A stretch of 64,000 nucleotides of DNA, from assembly GCA_035546635.1 (NCBI GenBank), contig DASZWJ010000028.1, positions 248,001 through 312,000 on the forward strand. The letters are read 5' to 3'. A program made the translations under genes and the position numbers. This document shows positions 33,968 through 41,972 of the stretch, one piece after another (the stretch's first letter is position 1; each line of letters begins with the position of its first letter). The notes beneath the pieces were generated by a model. It saw only the letters and a program-made list of their open reading frames with translations, was not told the DNA's origin and ran no database searches. Source of the stretch: Gammaproteobacteria bacterium (GTDB lineage: Bacteria > Pseudomonadota > Gammaproteobacteria > JAURND01).

Positions 33968-35350
33968 ATGGAAAAAACTATAACCATCTATGGTGCAGGC
34001 TATGTAGGGCTGGTTACTAGTGTTTGCTTTGCAGAATTGGGCAATCATGTATTATTGGTTGATATCAATGCACAAAAAATCGCGGAATTGCAGCAGGGAA
34101 TCAGCCCAATTTATGAACCGGATTTAGAAGAATATTTGCAACGTCATATCAATACCACTGGTCGAATAGCATTTAGTACGGATTTAAAAGCAGGGGTCGA
34201 CCATGGATTATTTCAATTTATTGCAGTAGGTACCCCTTCAGCCGAAGATGGTTCTGCCGATTTACAAAGTGTATTTGCGGTTGCAACCGGTATTGCTGAA
34301 TGTGCAACGGAATATCGTATTATTGTCAATAAGTCCACAGTCACAATTGGTACTGCCCAAAAAATAAAACGCTTGATGCTGGAAAAATTGCAGCAACGCG
34401 GGGCTCATACTGATTTTGATGTCGTTTCTAATCCTGAATTCCTAAGGCAAGGCGCTGCTATCTACGATTTTATGCAACCCGACCGTATTATTATCGGTGC
34501 TGATAATGATCGGGCAGCTAAATTACTGCATGAGCTATATCAGCCATTAGATGATAACAGCCAACGTTTTATTTTCATGGATAATAATTCAGCTGAGCTA
34601 ACCAAATATGTGGCCAATGCGTATTTGGCTGCGCGAATTAGTTTCATCAATGAAATGAGTCATTTGGCAGAGCGTTTTGGTGCTGACATTGATATGATCC
34701 GCCGCGGAGTTGGCTCTGATCATCGTATTGGTCACCAATTTTTATATGCAGGTTGTGGTTTTGGTGGTTCTTGTTTTCCTAAAGATGTGCGCGCACTGAA
34801 AAAAATGTCAGAAGAGCTAGGGTATTCACCCGCCATTCTCAAAGCGGTAGAAAGCGTGAATAACCAGCAAAAACGCGTGTTGTTCAATAAAATTTCTACT
34901 TATTTTCAAGGAAATGTTGCAGGTAAAACCATAGCCATTTGGGGTTTAGCATTTAAACCCAATACGGATGATATGCGCGAAGCTTCCAGCTTAGTATTAA
35001 TTGATGCATTATTAGCCGCTGGAGCGAAGGTACAAGCATATGACCCGGCAGCAAGCAGTTTAGCACAAAGAATTTACGCGCAAGCTCAAGGTTTTAATCT
35101 ATGCACGAAAGCGAATGATACTTTAGCAGGCGCTGATGTGTTGGCGGTAGTGACTGAATGGGATGAATTCCGCCACCCGGATTTTGATTTAATCAAGAGA
35201 AAATTACGTTATCCGGCAGTTTTTGATGGTAGAAATTTATATGCGACTCAGGTTTTAGCTGAACATGGATTGAGTTATTTTGCTATTGGACGTGGAGAGA
35301 AGTTGAGTCATTCTTTGTCTGCTTCCCTTGTGGAAGAAAGTATCTTTTAG
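33968..35350 (+). CDS. ugd: UDP-glucose 6-dehydrogenase
   Basis: 460 residues. The NAD site YGAGYVGLVTS and catalytic Cys C269 in CGFGGSCFPKD are standard for Ugd; VTEWDEFRHPDF near the C-terminus is conserved. It makes UDP-glucuronate, which would allow a GlcA (or derived) residue in the polysaccharide. It is the last gene of the plus-strand polysaccharide run and appears in addition to wbpO, so two distinct uronate donors are likely. Confidence 0.95.
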   Translation: MEKTITIYGAGYVGLVTSVCFAELGNHVLLVDINAQKIAELQQGISPIYEPDLEEYLQRHINTTGRIAFSTDLKAGVDHGLFQFIAVGTPSAEDGSADLQSVFAVATGIAECATEYRIIVNKSTVTIGTAQKIKRLMLEKLQQRGAHTDFDVVSNPEFLRQGAAIYDFMQPDRIIIGADNDRAAKLLHELYQPLDDNSQRFIFMDNNSAELTKYVANAYLAARISFINEMSHLAERFGADIDMIRRGVGSDHRIGHQFLYAGCGFGGSCFPKDVRALKKMSEELGYSPAILKAVESVNNQQKRVLFNKISTYFQGNVAGKTIAIWGLAFKPNTDDMREASSLVLIDALLAAGAKVQAYDPAASSLAQRIYAQAQGFNLCTKANDTLAGADVLAVVTEWDEFRHPDFDLIKRKLRYPAVFDGRNLYATQVLAEHGLSYFAIGRGEKLSHSLSASLVEESIF

Positions 35351-35420
35351 ATTTTCATCTCTCCCTTCAGTCACAGACGGAGAGGTGAATGAATTAATTG
35401 AAAACCTGCGAGTTCAATTG

Positions 35421-36650
35421 ATGAATTTGACAATAAAAATTTTGCTTGCCATGTTGTTGGGGTGTGTCGCTGGATTATTAATACGCATGAATGCCGGCCA
35501 TGCCATTATACAAGTCCTATTGGATGATATTTTAAAAACCGGTGGTAACATCTTTATCACTATTCTGAAAATGCTCGTAGTGCCCGTGGTGTTTGTGTCT
35601 CTAGTCTGCGGCAGCAGTTCTCTGGATATCAAAAAATTAGGCCGTATTGGTGGTAAGACTTTAGTTTTGTATCTCATCACGACAGCCATTGCTATCACTT
35701 TGGCCATTTTGTTCGCCAGCATTTTTTCAATTGGCTCTGACTTGCAAGCAGCATCGACTACACCGTTAGCCATCAAAGAAGTGCCTTCCATTAAAGATAT
35801 TATCAGTAACCTATTTCCAAGCAATTTTTTCAAAGCCCTTGTTGAGGGTGAAATGTTGCAGATCATCGTCTTTTCCATATTATTTGGTATGGCACTTTCA
35901 GCTGCCGGAGAAGCGGGTAAGCGTATAGGTGCAATTTTTCGTGATCTCAATGATGTAATCATGCACTTTATCACGATGATGTTGCAGCTAGCGCCTTATG
36001 GTATTTTTTGTTTAGTCGCTGTGAGCTTTGCCCAGATGGGCTTTAATTTAATCGGCCAGCTATTCGGATATTTCTCTATTGTCTTGTTAGTATTATTAAT
36101 ACATCTGACCGTCACTTATTCTTTATTGCTTAAAGTAGTTGGTGGCTTAAACCCGCTGATGTTTTTTAGAAAATTTTATCCCTGCATGTTATTTGCTTTT
36201 AGTACTTCAAGTAGTAATGCCTCTATCCCAGTCGTATTGGAAACGGTAGAACATAAGCTCGGAGTCAAAAATCAAGTGGCCTCATTTATCGTGCCTTTGG
36301 GTGCGACCATCAATATGGATGGTACTGCTATTATGCAGGGGGTAGCTACGGTATTTATTGCCCATGTTTATAACGTGCCTATTGGATTGACAGGTTTTTT
36401 AATGGTCATCATGATGGCTACTCTGGCTTCAATAGGGACGGCCGGTATTCCCAGTGTGGGTTTGATTACCTTGGCAATGGTTTTGAAGCAGGTTAATGTG
36501 CCGGTTGAAGGCATTGCCTTGATTATCGGGGTTGATAGGTTGCTGGATATGGCAAGAACAGCGGTTAATGTGTCGGGGGATGCGGTGGTAGCCTGTATTG
36601 TTGCTAAAAATGAAAAAAGCATGAATACAGAGGTTTATGATACGGTTTAG
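35421..36650 (+). CDS. Dicarboxylate/amino acid:cation symporter (DAACS)
   Basis: 409 residues from ATG 35421, the first Met before the hydrophobic N-terminus NLTIKILLAMLLG; the open frame extends back to 35328 inside ugd, which is rejected. Family motifs are the serine-rich FAFSTSSSNASIPV re-entrant loop, LGATINMDGTA, and the aspartate region GVDRLLDMARTAVNVSGD. It imports glutamate/aspartate or C4-dicarboxylates with Na+ or H+. There is no functional link to the polysaccharide cluster. Confidence 0.93.
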   Translation: MNLTIKILLAMLLGCVAGLLIRMNAGHAIIQVLLDDILKTGGNIFITILKMLVVPVVFVSLVCGSSSLDIKKLGRIGGKTLVLYLITTAIAITLAILFASIFSIGSDLQAASTTPLAIKEVPSIKDIISNLFPSNFFKALVEGEMLQIIVFSILFGMALSAAGEAGKRIGAIFRDLNDVIMHFITMMLQLAPYGIFCLVAVSFAQMGFNLIGQLFGYFSIVLLVLLIHLTVTYSLLLKVVGGLNPLMFFRKFYPCMLFAFSTSSSNASIPVVLETVEHKLGVKNQVASFIVPLGATINMDGTAIMQGVATVFIAHVYNVPIGLTGFLMVIMMATLASIGTAGIPSVGLITLAMVLKQVNVPVEGIALIIGVDRLLDMARTAVNVSGDAVVACIVAKNEKSMNTEVYDTV

Positions 36651-36663
36651 GGGGGGAGAGTTC

Positions 36664-36694
36664 TTTTCCTTCTCCCCTTGTGGGAGAAGGAAAA
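36664..36694. terminator. CTTCTCCC-family hairpin after the symporter
   Basis: 13-bp arms TTTTCCTTCTCCC (36664-36676) and its complement (36682-36694) around CTTGT. The core is the same as at 8822-8850. On the plus strand the stem is followed by A residues; on the minus strand a T-run results. It is better viewed as a repeat that may work as a terminator. Confidence 0.55.
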
Positions 36695-36729
36695 AAGTGT
36701 AAACGGAGGATAGAGGAGGAGGACTTAAA

Positions 36730-37497
36730 ATGCAATTCAGCAATCAAGTTGCAGTTATTACCGGCGGCGCTTCCGGTATGGGTGCTGAAACTGCCAAGCA
36801 ATTAACGCAAGCCGGAATGCGAGTAGCCATTTTAGATCGTAACTTGGCTCAAGAGAAACAAACGGCACAGTTAATCAATGGAATAGCCATCACTTGTGAC
36901 GTAACCAATAGCAGTGATGTGACTCAAGCTTTTGCACAAATTGAAGCAGAGCTAGGAGTCCCACGCGTTTGTGTCAACTGCGCCGGTATCTGCCCGGGTC
37001 AGCTGATCGTAGGCAAAGATGGCTCTCCATTGCCGCTTGAAGACTTTACTCCCACTATCCAGGTTAATTTAATCGGCACTTTTAATGTGCTGCGGGTAGC
37101 AGCCGCACGCATGGCTACATTACCTCCTATAGGCGATAGCGAAGAGCGTGGTGTGATTATCAATACCGCTTCAGTTGCCGCATTTGAGGGGCAAATAGGC
37201 CAGATAGCCTATAGTGCTTCCAAGGGCGGTGTAGTGGCTATGACATTACCCGCCGCAAGAGAATTGGCACGTTTCGGCATCCGCGTTATGGCTATTGCGC
37301 CAGGATTGATTGAAACCCCCATGTTGAGAGGCTTGCCTGACAAGGTGCGTGATAATCTTGCAGCCTCGGTGCCCTTTCCAAAACGCTTTGGTAGTCCTGC
37401 TGAGTATGCTAAGCTAGTCCTACATATTGTTGAGAATCCCATGTTAAACGGTTCGGTGATCCGACTGGATGGGGCATTGCGAATGGCGCCTAAATAG
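36730..37497 (+). CDS. SDR oxidoreductase, 3-hydroxyacyl-CoA dehydrogenase type 2-like
   Basis: 255 residues. The Rossmann motif TGGASGMGAETA, NCAGI, catalytic Ser in NTASVAA, YSASKGG and the C-terminal VRDNLAASVPFPKRFGSP...LNGSVIRLDGALRM resemble HSD10-type 3-hydroxyacyl-CoA dehydrogenases acting in branched-chain or fatty acid oxidation. It is a cytoplasmic, NAD-dependent enzyme. The symporter upstream ends at a hairpin, so it probably has its own promoter; the RimK-like gene follows by 7 bp. Confidence 0.85.
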   Translation: MQFSNQVAVITGGASGMGAETAKQLTQAGMRVAILDRNLAQEKQTAQLINGIAITCDVTNSSDVTQAFAQIEAELGVPRVCVNCAGICPGQLIVGKDGSPLPLEDFTPTIQVNLIGTFNVLRVAAARMATLPPIGDSEERGVIINTASVAAFEGQIGQIAYSASKGGVVAMTLPAARELARFGIRVMAIAPGLIETPMLRGLPDKVRDNLAASVPFPKRFGSPAEYAKLVLHIVENPMLNGSVIRLDGALRMAPK

Positions 37498-37504
37498 ATA
37501 CCTC

Positions 37505-38974
37505 ATGTTAAGCATAGTCGTTGTCAACAATCCAAAAAAATGGAATTTTAACATTCCCGACGTAGAAATTGTCTCCGCCAAGTCCTACCTCACTGATAGC
37601 AAATATTCTGAAATTCGCAATATTCGTATCTATAACCTTTGCCGTTCTTATCGTTACCAAGGCATGGGTTACTATGTTTCTTTATTAGCTGAAGCGCGGG
37701 GACATCGGGCTTTCCCTAATGTCACTACGATTCAGGATCTAAAATCACAATCTATATTGCGTGTGATGTCAGATGAAATTGACCAACTGATTCAAAGCAG
37801 CTTCTCCAAGCTAAAATCAACAACTTATAATTTAAATATTTATTTTGGCAGAAACGTTGCCAAGCAATACGATAAATTAAGTCAGCAGCTTTATAATCTA
37901 TTTCAGGCACCTTTACTGGAAGTCACTTTTTCATATAATAAAAAATGGCTGCTACAAAATGTCAATCCTATACCCATCACTGAAATACCAGAAGGCCATG
38001 AACCTTATTTGATAGAATTTGCCAATGCGTATTTTTCGAAAAAACGTATTCATTCTTTCCGTAAAACTGCATCCATTTACGATTTAGCCATATTACTCAA
38101 TCCCCAAGAAAAAGTTCCACCTTCCAATAAAAAAGCCATCAAAAATTTTATCGATGCGGCAGAGTCATTGAATTTCCGAACGCGTTTAATTACTAAAGAT
38201 GATTTCAGCAGAGTGGCTGAATTTGATGCGTTATTTATTCGTGAAAGAACTGAGGTTAATCACCATACTTATCGCTTTGCGCGTCGCGCCTATGCAGAAA
38301 ATTTGGTGGTTATCGATGATCCCGAATCAATAGTGAAATGCACGAATAAAGTCTATTTAGCTGAATTGTTAACTAAAGCAAAAGTACCCATTCCCAAAAC
38401 CATTATTGTGCATAAAGACAATGCTAATCATATCTCGCGTCAATTGGGATTGCCCTGTGTACTAAAACAGCCTGATGGTTCATTATCTACTGGTGTTATT
38501 AAAGTAAGTCATGAACAAGATTTAAAAAATGAGGTAGAAAAATTTTTAAATCGTTCTGACTTGATTATTGCGCAGGAATTTATTCCTACGGAGTTTGATT
38601 GGCGTATAGGTTTTATAGACAAACAGCCATTATTTGCTTGTAAATATTTTATGGCTAAGGATCATTGGCAAATTTATAATCTATCTAACAAATCTTCATT
38701 GTTTGGATGTGTTGAAGCAGTTCCCATCCACACTGTCCCGACTAAAGTATTACAATTGGCAAAAAAAGCTGCCGGTTTAATTGGTGATGGTTTATATGGA
38801 GTTGATTTAAAACAAATAGGCAACCATGTGGTGGTGATTGAAGTCAATGATAACCCCACGATCGATAATAATCAGGAAGACATTTTGCTTAAAGATGAGC
38901 TGTATTTGACGATTATGCGCTCGATATTAAAACGTATCGAGAGCAAAAAAAGTATGAGTGGGGTCAAATCTTGA
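37505..38974 (+). CDS. RimK-like ATP-grasp ligase with N-terminal RLAN-type domain
   Basis: 489 residues from ATG 37505; the open frame extends into the SDR gene and is rejected. An N-terminal domain (about 1-180, YRYQGMGYYVSLLAEARGHR) of the kind found in RimK-family proteins precedes an ATP-grasp domain (about 260-475) with PCVLKQPDGS, QEFIPTEFDWRIG and the metal site VIEVNDNPTID. It probably forms an amide bond, for example adding glutamate to a protein or peptide; the target is unknown. The final codons and TGA stop are supplied by the 28-bp inverted repeat at 38960-39023. Confidence 0.83.
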   Translation: MLSIVVVNNPKKWNFNIPDVEIVSAKSYLTDSKYSEIRNIRIYNLCRSYRYQGMGYYVSLLAEARGHRAFPNVTTIQDLKSQSILRVMSDEIDQLIQSSFSKLKSTTYNLNIYFGRNVAKQYDKLSQQLYNLFQAPLLEVTFSYNKKWLLQNVNPIPITEIPEGHEPYLIEFANAYFSKKRIHSFRKTASIYDLAILLNPQEKVPPSNKKAIKNFIDAAESLNFRTRLITKDDFSRVAEFDALFIRERTEVNHHTYRFARRAYAENLVVIDDPESIVKCTNKVYLAELLTKAKVPIPKTIIVHKDNANHISRQLGLPCVLKQPDGSLSTGVIKVSHEQDLKNEVEKFLNRSDLIIAQEFIPTEFDWRIGFIDKQPLFACKYFMAKDHWQIYNLSNKSSLFGCVEAVPIHTVPTKVLQLAKKAAGLIGDGLYGVDLKQIGNHVVVIEVNDNPTIDNNQEDILLKDELYLTIMRSILKRIESKKSMSGVKS

Positions 38975-39023
38975 CATATGACATTGAAGTAAGAATCAAT
39001 GTCATATGTTAAGATTTGACCCC
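38960..39023. repeat. 28-bp near-perfect inverted repeat with 8-nt loop
   Basis: Arms 38960-38987 (GGGGTCAAATCTTGACATAT...) and 38996-39023 are complementary at 27 of 28 positions, separated by AGTAAGAA. The left arm contains the stop codon of the RimK-like gene, and the right arm ends 27 bp before the ttcA start. The sequence looks like a REP/RAYT-type or miniature transposable element. No transposase is nearby. Confidence 0.85.
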
Positions 39024-39050
39024 ATTCTATAAAAGTTTGGAGTGTGTTTT

Positions 39051-39848
39051 TTGAAAGTAGAATCTAAAATAGAAAAAAAATTACTGCACTATACAGGAAA
39101 AGCCATTGCTGATTATCACATGATAAAAACAGGCGACAAAGTGATGGTCTGTTTATCTGGTGGTAAAGACTCATTTACCATGCTCACTTTGTTAAATTTA
39201 TTGCGTCTGCGCTCCAACAACAAATTCCAGATTTTTGCATTTACTTTAGATCAGGCGCAACCTGGCTGGGATGATTCACAATTGCGAGCTTGGCTTGATG
39301 CTAAGGAGATTCCTTACGAGATTTTACGTCAAGATACTTATTCCATTGTGAAGGATAAAATACCTGAAGGTAATACTTATTGTTCATTGTGTTCGCGATT
39401 ACGGCGAGGAATTATTTACACCTATGCTAAAGAAAAAGGCTTTACCAAAATTGCGTTGGGACATCATCGTGATGATTTGATTCGCACTTTATTAATGTCG
39501 ATTTTATATAATGGTGATATCCGCTCTATGCCACCGAAATTATTAACCGATGATAAAAAAAATATTGTGATTAGACCAATGGTGTATTGTCAGGAAAAAG
39601 ACATTATTGCTTATGCACAGGAAAAAGAATTCCCCATCATACCTTGTAATTTATGCGGTTCTCAAGAAAACCTGATGCGGCAACGTGTCAAAGTTCTCAT
39701 TGATGGGTTAGCCCATGAAAATCCGAAAGTGCCGAGTAACATACTGCATGCACTCAGTAGTGTACGTCCCAGTCAGTTGATGGATGAACGCTTATGGGAT
39801 TTTAAAAATTTGGAAACTATGGCTGAGGCGGTTGTTGTTGAAGGTTAG
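39051..39848 (+). CDS. ttcA: tRNA 2-thiocytidine(32) synthetase TtcA
   Basis: 265 residues from TTG 39051, chosen because GGAG (39039-39042) is 8 bp upstream; a GTG at 39042 overlaps that site. The PP-loop [12 protein letters not shown], the CxxC pairs in [11 protein letters not shown] and [15 protein letters not shown] (Fe-S cluster ligands), and LGHHRDD are diagnostic. It thiolates C32 of certain tRNAs in an ATP- and Fe-S-dependent reaction. It is somewhat shorter than E. coli TtcA (about 311 residues). Its leader lies next to the palindromic element. Confidence 0.93.
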   Translation: MKVESKIEKKLLHYTGKAIADYHMIKTGDKVMVCLSGGKDSFTMLTLLNLLRLRSNNKFQIFAFTLDQAQPGWDDSQLRAWLDAKEIPYEILRQDTYSIVKDKIPEGNTYCSLCSRLRRGIIYTYAKEKGFTKIALGHHRDDLIRTLLMSILYNGDIRSMPPKLLTDDKKNIVIRPMVYCQEKDIIAYAQEKEFPIIPCNLCGSQENLMRQRVKVLIDGLAHENPKVPSNILHALSSVRPSQLMDERLWDFKNLETMAEAVVVEG

Positions 39849-40070
39849 TTAACTCCCCTTTTTCAGAAATGTTGTCATTCCCGCACAGGCAGGAATCTAT
39901 TTATTTTCTGGCACAGAGCCAAAATCAGGATGGATTTCCGCCCGCGCGGAGTGAAAGTGTTTTTTTATTGGGTGGGTAGTTACTCAAAGTTAATATTTCA
40001 TAATTATGTTGTCAATTTGCATCATACGTCATAAATTTTGACAAAAGCAAAATTTATCCTGATTTAAATC
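39849..40070. other. Intergenic region with TCATTCC-type repeat
   Basis: 222 bp between ttcA and the convergent membrane gene. A degenerate palindrome GTCATTCCCGC-ACA-GGCAGGAAT lies at 39874-39896, followed by a further GC-rich stretch with CCGCCCGCGCGG near 39938. Related to the repeats at 56255-56282 and 61026-61058. No ORF and no clear T-run terminator. Confidence 0.5.
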
Positions 40071-41963
40071 TTACTGATTAACTTCTATTCTTTTAATTTT
40101 ATAACCAGGCAAACTCTTGGTTAGTACGCAAACCTGATTATCTATTTGGCCATTTGCAGAAATAATGGTCATTGCATAGTCAGGAGTAAATTTTAGTTCA
40201 AAATTTTCAAATCCTTGCTTTCTTTTATCTTTAGATAAATTGTTTACGTTGCTAGGATAAATATGAATAGAGACAGGTTGTTTATTTGGGAGAGAGCTGC
40301 AGGATCCAGCATTGTATACCCAGAATAAATTATTATCTTTTATAAAGGTATTAGAATTTTGATTTTTCTGAGCTATAGATAACTCTTGCTCAATATCACT
40401 CCACAATGCGACAGGCTTAATGGTGATTTTTGCGGCTGGAAAGCCATAATATTTAGCAAAAGATCGATTTCGCCAATCAGCAGGATCTGTTGCAGAAAGG
40501 TCGCTTATATAGATATTTTTCGTGCGAATAAGTAAGGCTTTATTTCCAGAACTAGCTCTCCAAGCATCAATGGCGGGTATATGGTAAGGGGGTAAGATAA
40601 CATTATTCACTTTATTGTTTTTGTAAAGCATCATCAGCTGTACTCGCTTTTGAAATTGGTTATGAAATAACCTGATATTAAAATAGGTTGATGTCATGCT
40701 AATAACCAGAGCTGCCAAACAGATAGCCGCAATGATTGGATAGAGCCATTGCCAAAATTTTTTGGAGTACTCTTGTGAAAAAATAGTGGTTAAGCACATA
40801 ACTAGAAAAATATCGGGGAAAAATGATGTCCTATCGCCAGACATAATATGAGGTACGCCCATCATGGTATAGGCTGAAATGAACGATAGGATAAAGAATA
40901 ATAAACCCCGTGGATTATTTTTATAATTCTTAAATAACAAAACTATAAAGACGATAGTGGGTATCATTATAATGATACCTGTTAAAACGTGAATATGCGC
41001 TTGTTTAGACATTACATATGCGGCCAAAACAGCCAGTAACGCTACGGCAATACTTAATATTTTATTTTTAATATAACCATTTCCTATGAGCAATAATAGG
41101 GTCAACATAGCTATTACACCCAAGGGAATACTGTCAGCAACAGCTTGAGATAAATGAGTTCCTATAGACTGATTTAGAGTAATAAATTTTTTAATGTAAT
41201 AACCAATGCTTGTAATATGCGGATAAGCAGCTGCTATACTGTGGGCTCTGACATAGTTGCCTGGAGCAATAACAAGGATGATTACACCAATAAAATAAAA
41301 AATACTACTGGATATAACCCAGGTGGGAATCTTTTTGTAACGACGCCAGCAATAAATATTAATAAATAACAGGAATATGAGTATCGTAATGTTCAAGCTT
41401 TCATGAACTATTCCCAGTAATAAGGCTGCCAAAGAAAACGCGATTATTTTTAGCCAACCGGATATGTTTATAGGTTGGTTTGTAAATAATTTTAAAAAGG
41501 GATAAATGAAATATAATGTGGCAGTCATAGGCCATAAATAAAAAAAAGCGCCGACTTTCCAAAAAGAGGCTTCAGCTAATTCGATAATGCAAAACCAGGC
41601 AATGGTTGTAATGAAAATTAAGGTTGCTAAATCTCGTAATTTATTCGGCGCACGTAATGTGGTAGTTAAGAAAATGCCATTGATGAGTAAACAGAATATA
41701 GCAGCATTAAGTAGATTGAATAGAGTTATAAAGGGAAGCAATGCGTCCATAGCAAAATAAGCTGATATTCTTCCGCTCCAAGTAAGGTAAAGTAATTTGG
41801 TTGTAGAGAAAACTTGAGAAATGGCATCAGCTATACTGGAAAAATGTAAGCTATAATAAAAATCATCTACCATTTGAGGATAAAGACTATTGATAATCGC
41901 TGTATATATAAACAAAGATATGAAGAATAATAGAATGGGTATTTTTTTTAGGTGTATGTGCAT
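40071..41963 (-). CDS. DUF6056-like polytopic membrane protein, paralog A
   Basis: 630 residues. About 10-12 hydrophobic helices in the first ~420 residues and a soluble C-terminal domain (about 430-630). After TM1 there is VDDFYYSLHF and, further on, WSGRISAYF, typical of DUF6056/GtrII-like membrane proteins. The C-terminal part has IHIYPSNVNNLSKDKRKQGF, closely matched in the neighbour. A periplasm-facing glycosyltransferase that decorates the polysaccharide is plausible but unproven. It lies 9 bp downstream of paralog B in the same orientation. Confidence 0.7.
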   Translation of the reverse strand: MHIHLKKIPILLFFISLFIYTAIINSLYPQMVDDFYYSLHFSSIADAISQVFSTTKLLYLTWSGRISAYFAMDALLPFITLFNLLNAAIFCLLINGIFLTTTLRAPNKLRDLATLIFITTIAWFCIIELAEASFWKVGAFFYLWPMTATLYFIYPFLKLFTNQPINISGWLKIIAFSLAALLLGIVHESLNITILIFLLFINIYCWRRYKKIPTWVISSSIFYFIGVIILVIAPGNYVRAHSIAAAYPHITSIGYYIKKFITLNQSIGTHLSQAVADSIPLGVIAMLTLLLLIGNGYIKNKILSIAVALLAVLAAYVMSKQAHIHVLTGIIIMIPTIVFIVLLFKNYKNNPRGLLFFILSFISAYTMMGVPHIMSGDRTSFFPDIFLVMCLTTIFSQEYSKKFWQWLYPIIAAICLAALVISMTSTYFNIRLFHNQFQKRVQLMMLYKNNKVNNVILPPYHIPAIDAWRASSGNKALLIRTKNIYISDLSATDPADWRNRSFAKYYGFPAAKITIKPVALWSDIEQELSIAQKNQNSNTFIKDNNLFWVYNAGSCSSLPNKQPVSIHIYPSNVNNLSKDKRKQGFENFELKFTPDYAMTIISANGQIDNQVCVLTKSLPGYKIKRIEVNQ

Positions 41964-41972
41964 GGTGCTTCC

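Noticed and set aside
35328-35420. Upstream extension of the dicarboxylate symporter into ugd
   Set aside because: The first 31 residues are polar and unlike the family; the hydrophobic N-terminus begins at ATG 35421.
36664-36694. CRISPR-like repeat array formed by CTTCTCCC elements
   Set aside because: Copies are single, dispersed and palindromic; there is no regular spacer pattern and no cas genes.
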